Shown one piece after another: positions 25,058-37,142 of a stretch of 64,000 nucleotides of DNA (the first letter of the stretch is position 1; every line of letters starts with the position of its first letter). A program made the translations under genes and the position numbers. The notes beneath the pieces were generated by a model. That model made no database searches and was not told the origin of the DNA. It saw nothing but the letters and a program-made list of their open reading frames with translations. The stretch spans positions 2,604,001 through 2,668,000 of the forward strand of contig JAXRKN010000043.1 of the NCBI GenBank assembly GCA_038502055.1, written 5' to 3'. This DNA comes from Tanytarsus gracilentus. Lineage: Eukaryota; Arthropoda; Insecta; Diptera; Chironomidae.

Positions 25058-26233
25058 ATGAAATTTGTAATATTGATTTTATGTATTGGCATTTGGTGCA
25101 CTGGCCTGGGTGAAGGTAAGTCTTGCATTCTTTTTTCGAATGTTTTAAATCATGAAGGAAAATTATTACATTGAGATTCTTCTTTTGCCATGCCACAAAA
25201 AAGCCTTTCACAACTATCGGACGAGCGCGCGGAAGGTACGTTGAAAAAATTTTATATTTTACGATGTATGTGCAAAAGGGAAAAATTTAAACGTGTACAT
25301 AAAGTGCTCTTGGATGACTGATAGAAATTGAGGGTAGGAAAGGGAAATTTAAATATTTTATGATCTCATTTCACGTTATCGTGGTTTTATGCTCCAAGAA
25401 AGAAAAAAATTAAGGAAACGGCTCAGCAGGGAGCTTTTTTCTTTTTAATCTTTTCTTCTGTTTGCAGAAAGCCCGGTGAGAAATTTTTTAGACTAAATTC
25501 TTGGAATTTTGAAAAAAGTAAATTTCAGTAAATTTTTAACAGATTTAAAAAATTCAAATTTATTAAAAAAATTCAAAGTTTATTGAAAAATTTCCCACTG
25601 GGTAATGAGTTTTTCGTAAATTTATGTCTGAATGGATGAGAATTTTTAAATTGGATTTGGTTCATGCATTATAGCTGGAAAAAAATCGATGGCAACCTCA
25701 AATATTGATTTTCATCTTAATAATTGCGCTCAATTTTTTTCATTTTCGCATTATTGCAATAAATGTCATGTGCACAATGTGGATAAACAAACCTTTTATA
25801 TTTTTTATTTGAGAAGCATTATCACATTGATGAGTTGAAAGAGCGCTTGATACAGGACACAAAGCGTTATGACAGTCATCATAAGAGGTCATCACAGGAC
25901 AACCACATTCCACCCTACATTCGCAAATATAATCGCAGATTTAAGTCAATTTATGAGTCGATGCATAACAATGACGATGATGTGACAGCAAGCAAGAACA
26001 AGAAAAATGTTTATGGCTATTTTGAACGATATCAGCAGAGCAAGAGTCATCGAAGCAACAACGAAATACCCGAGAGCGACATTTTGAGTGAAATAATGCA
26101 AAAGTCGAGAAAGCACAAGAGCAAACATCATCATCAGAGTCACAAGAAACATTTTCATCATCACAACACGAGAGTCAGAAAGCTTCGATCGAAACCAGAA
26201 GCCGGCATTATGCAGAAAAAAAGAAAAACTTGA
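25058..26233 (+). CDS. secreted His/Lys-rich small protein, unknown function
   Basis: Proposed exons are 25058-25115, 25204-25235 and 25814-26233, giving 169 residues in a consistent frame. Residues 1-19 (starting MKFVILILCIGIW) are a clear signal peptide and fill exon 1. The 32-bp second exon is less certain because its acceptor is poorly pyrimidine-rich. The mature protein is very basic and rich in His, Lys, Arg and Ser, with clusters such as KHHHQSHKKHFHHHN near the C-terminus and several dibasic sites (HKR, NRR, KKRK). There are no cysteines after the signal peptide. It could be a metal-binding, extracellular-matrix or precursor-type protein, but I do not recognise a family. An element with CCCGGTGAG-type ends sits in the second intron (25472-25603). 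Confidence 0.6.
25472..25603. mobile_element. MITE-like element, CCCRGTGRG family, copy 1
   Basis: The left end CCCGGTGAGAAATTTTT matches the reverse complement of the right end, CCCAGTGGGAAATTTTT, at 15 of 17 bases. The interior is AT-only. It lies within an intron. Confidence 0.55.
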
Positions 26234-28583
26234 ATTTAATTTGATAATTAAAATTATTTGAGGAATGACAAGTGAAAAAAGGATTTTTGGTAATTTTTTC
26301 ATTTATAATTTAAATTTTTTATGATGACAAGATAAATTTATAAAAGAAATAGATTGCAAAATTATGAATGGGTTCGAATCCTAAAATTTCTTTGAATTAG
26401 CATTTACGGTACTCAAAATTATTATTTTTTTTCCAAATTTTGCATCCTTAAAAAATCTCAATCTATTTGTCAGTCCTTGAATGAATTCAAAAAAGTTTAA
26501 TGCACCTGTTAGACAGAGGCTCACACAAACACACTCGAGCAAAAATTGTATTTGGCACACTTTTTAGTCGTACATGTTTGTTGCATGTAAAAAAATATAC
26601 GAAAAAAAACGGAATGAGTGAGAGAGAAGAATTTTATGAGGAGTTCATTTGCGAGTGAATCCATATATTCATGCATGTTTATATTGAGAGAGCGCCGTGA
26701 TGATAACCAATAGCGGTTCTTTAGAATATCATTCACTTATAAGTGGAATTTACTTGGGAGAATTTATTTAAAAAGTCTTTTGATAATTATGTGTAAATTT
26801 CATCATCGCGATATGATTAAAAATTTTATTTAGAAATTATTAAAGGATTTTGATAGAAAATAAATTTAATTCTTAAAAATTTCAAAATGTGTCACTCCAG
26901 TGAATTCCTCAATAAAATTATTTCCCAACATTTTGATTTTAAGCTGAAAATGAAAAATAAATGTAAAAAATTTTATATAAAAATTAAATTGATTTAATTT
27001 TCAGAAAATCAGAATCGAATTTTTCAGATAATTTCAAACAAATTTTTAATTAGTCGTCAAAATTTATTGCAACCACTCAACTCAATACCTTCATCTGGCC
27101 TCAGTGTCATGTCCAGTAATTTATTTCTTAATTTATGATCGTTTCCGATGAAAAATTGCTTCTTACTCTTTTCTTCTCTAGTGCAATTATTGAAAATTGA
27201 ATTTCGTCATATTTCAAGTGGCCTGAAAGAGAAAAGAACGAACGCATGGCAATTAAATAAATCTCTTAAGTAAAAAGAAGAGAAAATTTCAAAATCATTA
27301 ATTGCTTTTTATATTTTTTCCGTTTCAAAGTACAAAAACATTTCTTTGATTTATTGGAGAATTTTTTCAATTTTCTAATACAAAAATTTCCATTTCGACT
27401 CATGACTCGAGGGTTAGTTTGAGGATTTTGGGATGATTTTAAGATTTAAATTAAAAATTATTATTTTAACAAAAGCTTTTATAAAAGCTCTTAAAAATAT
27501 TTTTTCAAAATAATTTTTTATTGAGAGTCAAAACCTCCAAACACACCCTCACCCCCAATAAAAGTTAAAATTTATTTTTGTCATGAAATTTGCGTTTACT
27601 CTTCAGCAAAATTTCGCCATCTCGCAATGAAACTTAAGTATTCACAAATCGTTTATGTCGCCGCAAGCATTGCGAAGTGAGCAATAATAAAAAAGTCTGT
27701 CTGTGATTGGAAATTTAATCGTGCGCTCTAAAACATCATCATGTCTCTCTCCAAATGGATTTTGTCTCTATTGCCGGGGATCCAAAGTGAATTTCAGCCA
27801 TTTAAATTCTATCTTTTTTTACTGTCGTCGACATCATTCGTGTAAAAAAAGTTTAATTTGGATTTTTAATAGATTTCGAGTAAAATTGGATAGAATTTAA
27901 ATTTTTCAATTTCAATCAAAAATTTTTTTTAAATTTGAAAACCTCGAAATTATTAATTAAATTTTCTTCACTTAAATTTCTTTAAATAATTTTTATTAAA
28001 TTTAATTTTAGTAGAAAATCTCTTACGCATCTAACATTAACTCTTTTATTATCCACTAAACATTTAATTATAGCATTTTAATATCTCTAATTTCTATAAC
28101 TAAACACTTTATACAAAAAAAAATCATTAAAACATTCGACATTGTGTCATATAAACTTGCAATTATTTATTATTGACACAGAGAGTGAAGAAGAAAGAGG
28201 AAAGAAATCAAGAAATAAAACAAATTACCATTAAAATGTGAGGAAGAAGAATGTGATGCAATATAAAGAAATTTCATAAAATTATAATACGAAAAAGTTT
28301 TAATCTCGAACTGTGATGAGATGAGAAAAGAGTGCAAAATAAAAAAAAATTTCAAGGGATGAAAAATTCAAATATTTTTTCATTTAAAATTTTCAAAATA
28401 TTTTTTACAGGGGATGACTTACTGGCAGGACCAAGTGAGTCAACCCCTGATTTTTTTAAAAAACAAGTTTTTAAAGCTTCTCCTTCAATTAATGTAACTG
28501 CTAATTACTAATTATAAAAAATGTCGCATCATTTTGGCACAAAAGCTTCTTTCCACCTTTTCCGGTCATCAAAATAATTAACT
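26234..28583. other. intergenic AT-rich region
   Basis: No supported gene on either strand. It contains the first dispersed B-box-like motif at 26371. The rest is A/T-rich low-complexity sequence. Confidence 0.5.
26371..26381 (+). repeat. B-box-like motif GGTTCGAATCC, exact
   Basis: Exact copy preceded by G and followed by TAAAA. It lies in an AT-only block between the two secreted-protein genes. Confidence 0.75.
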
Positions 28584-28588
28584 TTATT
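28583..28588 (-). terminator. polyadenylation signal overlapping a stop codon
   Basis: AATAAA on the minus strand contains the TAA stop of the 28584-30497 gene. If used, the 3' UTR would be only about 15-30 bases. Confidence 0.45.
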
Positions 28589-30497
28589 TTTGATAATTGT
28601 ATCTTGGCGGCGTCAAAATCTGAACTTTTCTCGTGTATGGAAGAAAATTTTCCATTCGATAATTTTTGGAATTTCCTCTCGAATTGTTGTCACTGATGAA
28701 TGGCTGCGAGTTCCAGAAGCGGGTGATGTGAAGTTTATTGGGCACTCCGGCGCTGCTCTGTGTGTTTGACTCTCGCGGCCATGAGAATGACGTCTGTCTT
28801 GGCGTCGTAATGATTTTTTCATCATCGTCAGGAAATCTCACTCGATGTCGCTGTTGTTCATCATCGAGCGATGGAAATCGCAATAATTTCTTAGCAAATT
28901 CTGTGGTCGTGGCCATTGTTGTTGTTGTCAAATGATTCTCATTCTTTCGATCATATTCGAGATCGTCTTGGGTCGTGCTAGAATTTTCTTCTTCTTCCTT
29001 CAGAGTCTCAAAATCGACAAGCGGCTCGAGAGTCGTGATTGCATCGCTGTAATCAACGTCTGACGAATTATTTTTATCATCCACGATGATCAGCGATTCG
29101 TTTAATAGAAATGCATTGTCAGCTTCTAAATTAATTTTATCACTGCTCTCGCTAATTGCGACATCCGTCGATTGCTCAAAAATTTCCACTTTGAAATTGG
29201 AAGCGGTTGTGATGACAAGTGGTTCGGTTGATTTGAAAGGATTTTCAGTGCTTTTCTCTGAGTGAGCTTTTGATGAGCTTTCAGTATTTGAGATTTTTTC
29301 TATCATTTGTGGATTTAAATACTCAGAAAATTCTTCAGAACTTTCCGTACTTTGTGATTTATTTGAATTTTCTAAAGCTTCTCTCAAATTTTGGCTTTCA
29401 GCAGTCTGTGTTGAACTTTCGAGGTTCGATTCTCTCAAAAACTTTTCAAATTGTCCATACAAAATTTTCTCTAAAGTCATTGCGGAGCTTTCATACGATC
29501 CTTCATAGCTTTCACTATGAGCTTTTTGTGTAGTTGATGAGCTTTCAAAAATTTCAGTTTTATTTTGTGACAAATTTAAATTTTCTTGTGAATTTTCATT
29601 TGCACTTTTGAGACTTGAGCTTTCAGTTATTTCTTTTTGGTTTTCTTCCGAATTTATTTGTGGTGAATTTTGAATTGACAATTTTGTTGTGACTTCGAAT
29701 GAGTTTTTAGGACTCGAACCCTCTTCTGAAATTATTTTTTGACCTGACTCTTCGGAAGAGCTTTCAGAACTACTTGAAGAAGCTTTTAACGAGTTTTCTG
29801 TGGAGCTTTCAGAAGCTTTTGTTGAGCTTTCAAATAAAATTTCAGTAGGGCTTTCGGCTGATTTTTCACTCGATCTCAATAAATTATTTTCTTCCGTGAC
29901 ATTTTCATCTTCACCACCAACCGTTGCATGCTCATAGCTCACTGTCTCGTTATCGTTTGATAAAGTTGTAATAACAATTTCCAAATCATCCTTCTTATCA
30001 TCACCAAGAAAAAAGCTTATTTTCTCACTTGTAGACACAATTTCACTTTTTTCGTCTTCCCCGCTATTTTCATTTAAAATTGGCACAAGGGCTGGTAAAT
30101 TGTTCAATTGTTCACTGCTCGTCGACTGCTCGCCATCATCATAATCATACTCAAAATTGTCTGTCGAAATTAAGTTGATCAAGCGCGATGTCAAAAGCTC
30201 TTCGGATGGCTGTTGAATGGCGAAAACTTTTATGCACTTTCCATTGTCATCGATGAGATATCCGGGCGGGCAGTAATGCGATGGCTTCACGAGATTTGGC
30301 GTGATAAAAATTGACTTGGCGGTGATTTTCTTTGAGTCGCCACTCGTAAAGGGTGAATCTGGCTTGTCATTGCTCGAGAACCACGCTTGCTGCCAAAAGA
30401 ATTGATCGTCAACATTCTCCAATGCTTGCGATTGTATGGGAAGACTCCTCACGCAATTATGACAGAGGAGTAGTAGCAAAGTGATTAATAACTTCAT
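28584..30497 (-). CDS. secreted Ser/Glu-rich disordered protein, unknown function
   Basis: A single 637-codon frame starts at an ATG followed by a strong signal peptide (MKLLITLLLLLCHNC, cleavage expected near VRS-LP). A short cysteine-containing motif, CPPGYLIDDNGKCI, lies near residue 76; similar CPPGY..D.NGKC motifs occur in several insect secreted proteins. Residues about 130-480 are dominated by Ser, Glu, Thr and Asn with many SSE and ESS repeats and no hydrophobic core, so they are probably disordered and heavily O-glycosylated or phosphorylated. The C-terminal 100 residues are richer in Arg, Phe, Pro and Tyr. The leader contains a strong acceptor (polypyrimidine then CAG at 30582-30580), so a non-coding first exon probably lies further upstream. 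It may be a cuticle, mucus, saliva or matrix protein, but no family is assigned. Confidence 0.78.
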   Translation of the reverse strand: MKLLITLLLLLCHNCVRSLPIQSQALENVDDQFFWQQAWFSSNDKPDSPFTSGDSKKITAKSIFITPNLVKPSHYCPPGYLIDDNGKCIKVFAIQQPSEELLTSRLINLISTDNFEYDYDDGEQSTSSEQLNNLPALVPILNENSGEDEKSEIVSTSEKISFFLGDDKKDDLEIVITTLSNDNETVSYEHATVGGEDENVTEENNLLRSSEKSAESPTEILFESSTKASESSTENSLKASSSSSESSSEESGQKIISEEGSSPKNSFEVTTKLSIQNSPQINSEENQKEITESSSLKSANENSQENLNLSQNKTEIFESSSTTQKAHSESYEGSYESSAMTLEKILYGQFEKFLRESNLESSTQTAESQNLREALENSNKSQSTESSEEFSEYLNPQMIEKISNTESSSKAHSEKSTENPFKSTEPLVITTASNFKVEIFEQSTDVAISESSDKINLEADNAFLLNESLIIVDDKNNSSDVDYSDAITTLEPLVDFETLKEEEENSSTTQDDLEYDRKNENHLTTTTMATTTEFAKKLLRFPSLDDEQQRHRVRFPDDDEKIITTPRQTSFSWPRESNTQSSAGVPNKLHITRFWNSQPFISDNNSRGNSKNYRMENFLPYTRKVQILTPPRYNYQK

Positions 30498-30579
30498 GGC
30501 TTTCTTAACATCACTCGTCCGTTGACGGGACTTGTCTTCGTGTGTGTGCGTTTTTATTATTTTCCGTGCTCGAGAACAA

Positions 30580-30582
30580 CTG
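30580..30582 (-). promoter_or_regulatory. 5' UTR splice acceptor of the Ser/Glu-rich protein gene
   Basis: Read on the minus strand, a run of C and T of about 20 bases ends in GCCAG, with the exon starting at 30579 and the ATG 82 bases downstream. The matching donor and first exon were not located. Confidence 0.5.
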
Positions 30583-30704
30583 GCAAAAAAAAGAGAGGAA
30601 AGTTAAAAGAAAAAGATCATAAGAATTATTATTTTTTTGGCTCTCACTCTTCTTTCATCAAGATAAAAATTGCTATTTATTGAACCCGTCATTAAATTGT
30701 GAGA

Positions 30705-30722
30705 GAGAGAGAGAGAGAGAGA
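30705..30722. repeat. GA microsatellite
   Basis: (GA)n run of about nine units, upstream of the minus-strand Ser/Glu-rich gene. GAGAG is also the GAGA-factor site. Confidence 0.8.
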
Positions 30723-31668
30723 TGAATGAGCTGAAAATTATTATTGACTGGTGAAGGGGTGGCAAAAGAGGTTGAAATATTTTTAATATTTTAATAAATT
30801 TAAAATTTTAATTTTTTTTTAGAAATTCAAAAATCAAATCTTATAAAATTCAACACTTTTTTACGTTTCAAAGAAAAGTTTCACTTTCCATAATGTTCTC
30901 ACTTATAAAATAAAATTCAAGTTTTTTTAAAAAAAATATTTTAATAATTTCAAATTATTCAAATTTGTCAAATAAAAATTCAAAGTTACTTTAATTTTCA
31001 ATAATTAAATTTATAAAGAAAAAATTTATTTTTTCGCCACATTCGCGAACCCCTTTTGAATACTAGCTAAAATAATTTCAACTCTCATCACTTTATAAAT
31101 CAAAAACAAAAAATTTTATTGCGGTCAATCGTCATAATAACAACAATAATTGAATTTCAAAACAACCAAAAAATCAAGTTCAAAAGAAAAGTTTTTTTAC
31201 GAATAAGGAAATTGATTTTTTTCGACTTATTAATGAATAAAATTTCTTTTCATAAAAAACGCCTCTCCGAGTCACGTGAATGACATGAAATCGAAGTGGA
31301 TTTTTTCAATATTTTTAATGTGAAGCTGAAAAAGATTTCGATGGTTAATGAGTAGGAGATAAACCGCCAGTTAATGTTACAGTTTAAGTTTTTCAAGGAA
31401 GGACATTATGAGCGTAGAGCTGGTTAGAAAAGTTGAATTGCATTTTACTGTAAATATTTACTCTAAAGCAAAGTTGGATATGCAGACACACGGCCAAAAA
31501 TGTGTAAATAAAATTTTTAATGCAAACTTTTTTCTGCTGTTGTGACAATTTTTCGTGAATTTTTATGAGTCAGTAATTGAATTTTTAGTTAAAGCACACT
31601 TTTTTGAAGGTTGTAAATTAAGGTAAAAAAAATTATTTACATGCGTACTCAGAAAATTTTCTAATTTA

Positions 31669-31679
31669 GGATTCGAACC
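31669..31679 (-). repeat. B-box-like motif GGTTCGAATCC, exact
   Basis: Minus-strand copy, followed on that strand by TAAAT. The surrounding 200 bases are almost purely A and T. Confidence 0.75.
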
Positions 31680-32203
31680 AATTTTTTTTATTTTTAAAAA
31701 ATTCTCTTATTTTACTTAAAGATTTATTCAGCAAATTTTTTAATTAAATTAATTTTAATTCACACCAAAAATACAAAATAATATTATTTTATGATTATTC
31801 AAAAATTTAACGTCATTAAGCTCACACTCAAATTTATTTTACAGCTACTGGCCAATAATAATAAAATTGTAATGTTCACTCATTGACGAGCATAAGCTCA
31901 GCAAGTCTTAAGTCGGCATAAAAAAAATATTAAAATTTCCTTCATCAGTTCGTGCGACCTTCGACCATCGATTGTTTTAAAAAAAAGTTGGCTTTGTGAC
32001 TCTCAAAGAGTTGGGAAAAAATACGAAGAAGAAAAATAATAGAAGGAGGCAAGAAATGAGTCTCATTTCCATCTGTCTAATCCGTTAATGTACATCTTCG
32101 ATCTTTATAATGGCATTGCCTAAGAGCCAACATCATTATTCTCTCGAGAAAGATGTGTCGTCGAAGTTCGATGAGTCAAAATGAAAATTGTAATAGAGAA
32201 ACG

Positions 32204-32320
32204 CCCGGTGGGTAAAATTTATCCGGAAATGAAAAGTCAAGAATAAAATTTGATTAATTTTAACGAAAATTTAAAATTCAAAAATTTGACAATAAAAAGA
32301 CGATAGATTTCCAAGTGGGT
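32204..32320. mobile_element. MITE-like element, CCCRGTGRG family, copy 2 (degenerate)
   Basis: The left end is CCCGGTGGGTAAAATTT. The right end AAGTGGGT is only a partial inverted match. The interior is AT-rich. Confidence 0.3.
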
Positions 32321-34952
32321 CTAAAAGTTACAAAAAGCCTTTTAAAAATAGCATCCCAGAAGAAGAACAACAGACACCTATTTTCGAAAATAAAAGAAGA
32401 GTAAATTAATCACACACAATGCATCGAAGTCGTGTCGACAGTGTGAATCGCAACGCTATAAAGTCATCGACTCTAAATACCGTTTTGTTGTTGCTTGACT
32501 ATGGAACTTCACATCATCATTGGCGGCCACTTTCTCATTCTATTCTCTCAAATCGTTCTAACAAATGCTTATGATTGAAAATTATTATCCGTCTGTTTAA
32601 GTGCGTTCTAAAATTTATCTAAAAACCACTCGCTCCTCGTTAATAATGAGTGACATGTAAATAGACAAAAAAATAAATAATCATGTTGCGCACAACCAGC
32701 AGTCAAAACGACATCGAACGGCAACGATGAGAAAACTAAGTCAGTTGAGTAAGCGGCTGTGTGTGTTGAGGAAAGTCCCAAAGACACAGAAATCTTGAAA
32801 TTTTTATTAAACATGCAGCGGAGTGTTGTTTTCATCAAGGAGAAACTTTTTATTAACGGCTCGCCGTCGACTGGGTGTCTAGGACGCATTTTTTATTGCA
32901 TCCAAAATTTTATAATTGAATTTTCTCTCTATACATTAAAAAACTTGTTGCACCACATCAAATCATCTAACAACAATCTATCAATCAGACCACTGACTTA
33001 ATGATTGATTTATTTCACTGACCACAACTAACCGCCAAAGGATGCTCTTTGTACTTTCATGAAATTCTTTTTTTGAAACACATTTGAAGGATTATAAAAA
33101 AATTGAAAAGATCAAATGCGTTTTGGGAATTAACTTGTGGCATTTCCTGGCTAAAATGAATTCTGTGGGATTTTTTAAAATATTCAGGTTTGGGATCAGG
33201 TAGAATGCATTATAGTATCGAATTCAACATTTTTTTTTATGTTATGTTGCTAAAATTATGAAGAATTTTTTAATAGAATTTTTTTTTAAATTTTCAAAAA
33301 ACGTTAAAAATTTTAAAAACGAAAATATTATTTTTAAATTTTCAAAAACGTTAAAGATCAAATTAATTTTTTAACATTACAAAAATTAAAAGATTTTTTT
33401 CTAGAAATTTTTAATTAATTTTATTTTATTCATGCAGGTTAATTAATTTTACTTGAACCCACATGCATAAAAATTCACAACCTGCATTCAGCAAATAAAA
33501 TTCACATCGATGCATCATCAACAATGATGTTACTCATAATTCACAGAACACAAAAGCCGACAGGAATTCTCATATTACAGGATAATAAAAATTTCTCATT
33601 TCAAGCCTGCCAATTTGATCCATAAAGAGATGAAGAAGAGGAAGAAAATTCTTCCTAGAATTATGACAGCACAAAAAACATCTTTTTACATTTGTCAAAG
33701 CAGAAAAAAATATAAATATTGAAAAATTATTCATCACTGCTTTTTCATGTTGATAAGCGAAAACTTTCAAAGTCTCTTTTTTTGTCGATGTAAATATGCA
33801 TAAATGAATGAAAAAAAATATATCGCGCGAGTTCGACATTCAAAGAGAGGTTTATTTACATATGCACGAATGTTCGAAAAAAAAGAGAAAAAGTTGTTTA
33901 TAAAATATTAAAAAAAAGGTTTTAATTATTCGTTCTTGACCCTGAATTGAGTTCTAGCAATTTTTAAAAGGTGGTCAGAATTTTAAGCATGTTGACGAAA
34001 TAATTTTAACATTTTATAGCCGATGATTGTTTTTCAGCACACATGTGTCGATTTTAAATTCGCTAATAAATTTTCTAAGCGTTTTTTTACATAGGAAGTT
34101 CTGAAGGATTTTCTAATTAAAAAAAAGGTTGGGATGAATAAAATAATTTCTAATGACTTAAAACTTGTTTAAATAGTAATTAATAAAAATGCTCAACCCT
34201 TGACAGCTTCAACAAAAACTGACCACCATGTCTCTCTCTTTTTCCGTTCTTTAAGTCATTAGAGAATTGACATGCACACACCACACTTGGATATTATTTC
34301 GAGAGATTTATTTATAGATATTACAACAACAACAGAAATGAATTAAGGATCTCTCGAGCGTGAGAGAGTGAACAGCATCAACATTATCGAATGTTTACAT
34401 GAGATTGTACATAAGAAGAGACGGCATAGGAAACAAAACAAAACACACACTGCACCATACATAATTTGGCTTCTCAACTCTCTTCCTCTCTTTCCCTTCC
34501 CTCATTGTGTGTGCAGGTTCTTTGGTTGTTACCTTTTGGCTTTATTCCGTTTTGCGTACAAATTTTACAATTGAAGCAAATTAACTTGCTCATCATTTTT
34601 TTCTCGCTCTCTCATGAGAATTTTTTTCACTATAGCACTTCCTTTTTTCCAGACACACTTTGAAAAAGAATTTTCCTCTTTTATACTTTTTTCTATTTTG
34701 GCTTTTCACGTCTGAAATATTTTTTTGTGTATTTCCAAAAATAAATTCACTGCTTTAAATTTTTTTTGATACTTCTTCTTTTATTTACGATGTGACTTTT
34801 GATATATATATTTTTTTAATGCAGAAAAATACACACAACGCACAACATCGCCGTCCGTTTCACTTGCTTGTTGAATCTCATTTAAACGGAGAATATTGAA
34901 AAATATAAAAAGTTTCTTTCTTCTTTTTCCTACTCGACGCGCGATGCAAACC

Positions 34953-34972
34953 GAAGAGAGAGAGAGAGAGAA
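34953..34972. repeat. GA microsatellite
   Basis: (GA)n run continuing into AAAGAGAGCGAGA. Confidence 0.8.
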
Positions 34973-36009
34973 AGAGAGCGAGACTTTAAAGAGAAGTCAC
35001 TTTGAGCTTTAGCTTTACACACAATATCATCTTTTTTAGTTTCTCATGTGCTTCGTACTGCACTCTCTAGTATTTGCTGACTTTATATTCATCTCAAGAA
35101 ATTCAACATTTAACGGTTTTTATTTATTTGAATTAATTAGTGAGGAAAATTGCGTCTTGGCAAGGTGTCTTGGCTGAGCGCCATCTGTTGATTGTCAGTG
35201 AAATTGTTCTTCATTACCGACAATGATCATGTTGCTGATGAATGACGATGATAGAAAATATATTTTATCTTCTATGATAGACACAAAACTTCTATAGAGG
35301 ATCAAAAAATCTTAAATATTTAAGTAAAAAAATATTTTTTAGATTTTAATTTTTTATTTAAAATTCTTAAAAATTTATTGATTAAGTTGTAGTTTAATTC
35401 TGAGATCTTCAATTCACACACTCAAAGAAAAAAGTAAATTTTTTATTGCCATCTCAATCACTCGGCCCGTAATAACACTTTAAGTACCACCGAGCTTATA
35501 TGTGATAAATCATGTTGATCAACAATCTATAATAATAAATAAGTAATAACGATCAACTTTATGTGCACCTCGTGTATTACCATCGGAGAGGATAGGAAGA
35601 AAATAAACGGCAATCACAACACTTGATATTTTCACACTCTCTGCACACACGTTCATGTTGATGATAGAGAAAAATTTGTTAGCATTAATCATGAAAGAAT
35701 AAAATATTTTTTTTTGCAAAGAATTTCTTTCTTTGAAACTTTCGTGGTCGTCTAGACGACATCATCGCTAAATTCCAATTAATTAGGAGGAGAAATCCTT
35801 TAATTAATTTACGTAAAAACCTGAACGGAGCTAACAGTTTTTTTTGAATAAATTTCATATTAAGATGGAATTTAAAAAATGATGTCAAAAGAAATTTATT
35901 TTTAAAGCAATCATGAGAAATGAGTTGCCATAAAATAAAATGAAATTAATTCAATAAAAATCGGCAGAGCGAAAAAAATATTTTTACCTTTCAATATTTT
36001 TAAATTTCC

Positions 36010-36490
36010 AGGAGTTGGGAATTTCCCAGGTGTTGGGAATTTCCCAGGTGTTGGGAATTTCCCAGGTGTTGGGAATTTCCCAGTAGTTGGGAATTTCCCA
36101 GGAGTTGGGAATTTCCCAGTAGTTGGGAATTTCCCAGTAGTTGGGAATTTCCCAGTAGTTGGGAATTTCCCAGGAGTTGGGAATTTCCCAGGTGTTGGGA
36201 ATTTCCCAGGTGTTGGGAATTTCCCAGGAGTTGGGAATTTCCCAGGAGTTGGGAATTTCCCAGGAGTTGGGAATTTCCCAGGAGTTGGGAATTTCCCAGG
36301 AGTTGGGAATTTCCCAGGTGTTGGGAATTTCCCAGGTGTTGGGAATTTCCCAGGAGTTGGGAATTTCCCAGGAGTTGGGAATTTCCCAGGTGTTGGGAAT
36401 TTCCCAGGAGTTGGGAATTTCCCAGGTTTTGGGAATTTCCGAGGTGTTGGGAATTTCCCAGGTGTTGGGATTCCCAGTAGTTGGGAATTT
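36010..36490. repeat. 18-bp minisatellite of Rel/NF-kB-type sites
   Basis: About 26 tandem units of exactly 18 bp with consensus GTTGGGAATTTCCCAGGA. By my count about 25 contain an intact GGGAATTTCC. Variation is confined to the linker (AGGAG, AGGTG, AGTAG), while the core is nearly invariant until the last units decay. GGGAATTTCC fits GGGRNYYYCC (NF-kB), and GGGAATTTCCC fits the Dorsal consensus GGG(W)4-5CCM. The 18-bp unit has no stop in several frames on either strand, which yields long repetitive peptides (period six residues) that I do not regard as genes. Confidence 0.92.
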
Positions 36491-37131
36491 AACCAGGAGT
36501 TGATACCCAGGTTCAAGAAGTGACCAAGATGTTATCAACCTCTTTTAGTAGGTTGAAGATACTTGTGATTTTTTTATATCAAAAATTTTTCATCGAAAAT
36601 TATTTTAATAATATTTTTAAAGTTCTTTTTAAACAACCACAAATTCTATTTTTTGAATTACCACTGACACATCATCCTTCAATCTCCAACAAACCATTTT
36701 AACTCTTCAAATACAATTTTCCATATCATAAAAATATTTTTCAACAAAAATTTATTCAGCTCTAAAAAGTCTCAAAAACGAGTGAAAGAATTGTTGAATC
36801 AATTGATTAGTTCCGAGTGTGTGTGTTTAGATTTTCCATCCTTTGGATTATTAAAGCTGTGAATCCTTTAACAAACAACTTTTTATTGAGCATGAAATTT
36901 TTGTTTCTCTTCAAGCATAAAAGTTTAAAAACGAATTGATATGTTAAAAAGTTGTTTAAATTACAGTTGCATTAATTAAAGTAGAAATTTTTGTCTGAAC
37001 AAGAATTTTATTAAAGAGTTAAAAAACTTTTAATAAAAAGATTAAATTAAACTATCTAATCTAAAAAATGTCTAAAACAGAAAAAAAAATTATATGATGC
37101 GATGTATAAATAACTTGCTCATGAAATTTAA

Positions 37132-37142
37132 GGATTCGAACC
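37132..37142 (-). repeat. B-box-like motif GGTTCGAATCC, exact
   Basis: Minus-strand copy followed on that strand by TTAAAT. It lies 0.65 kb beyond the Rel-site minisatellite. Confidence 0.75.

Noticed and set aside
25468..25475. 8-bp micro-exon between TTTGCAG and GTGAG in the small secreted-protein gene
   Set aside because: Including it breaks the frame into the main exon, and the donor is part of the left end of a MITE-like element.
36010..36490. CRISPR-like array
   Set aside because: Eukaryotic DNA. The 18-bp head-to-tail units have no unique spacers, so this is a minisatellite.
35911..36538. Long frames encoding GISQEL, PTPGKF or WEIPN repeats
   Set aside because: An 18-bp array is open in several frames on both strands. 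The periodicity follows the DNA repeat and the flanks are not coding-like.
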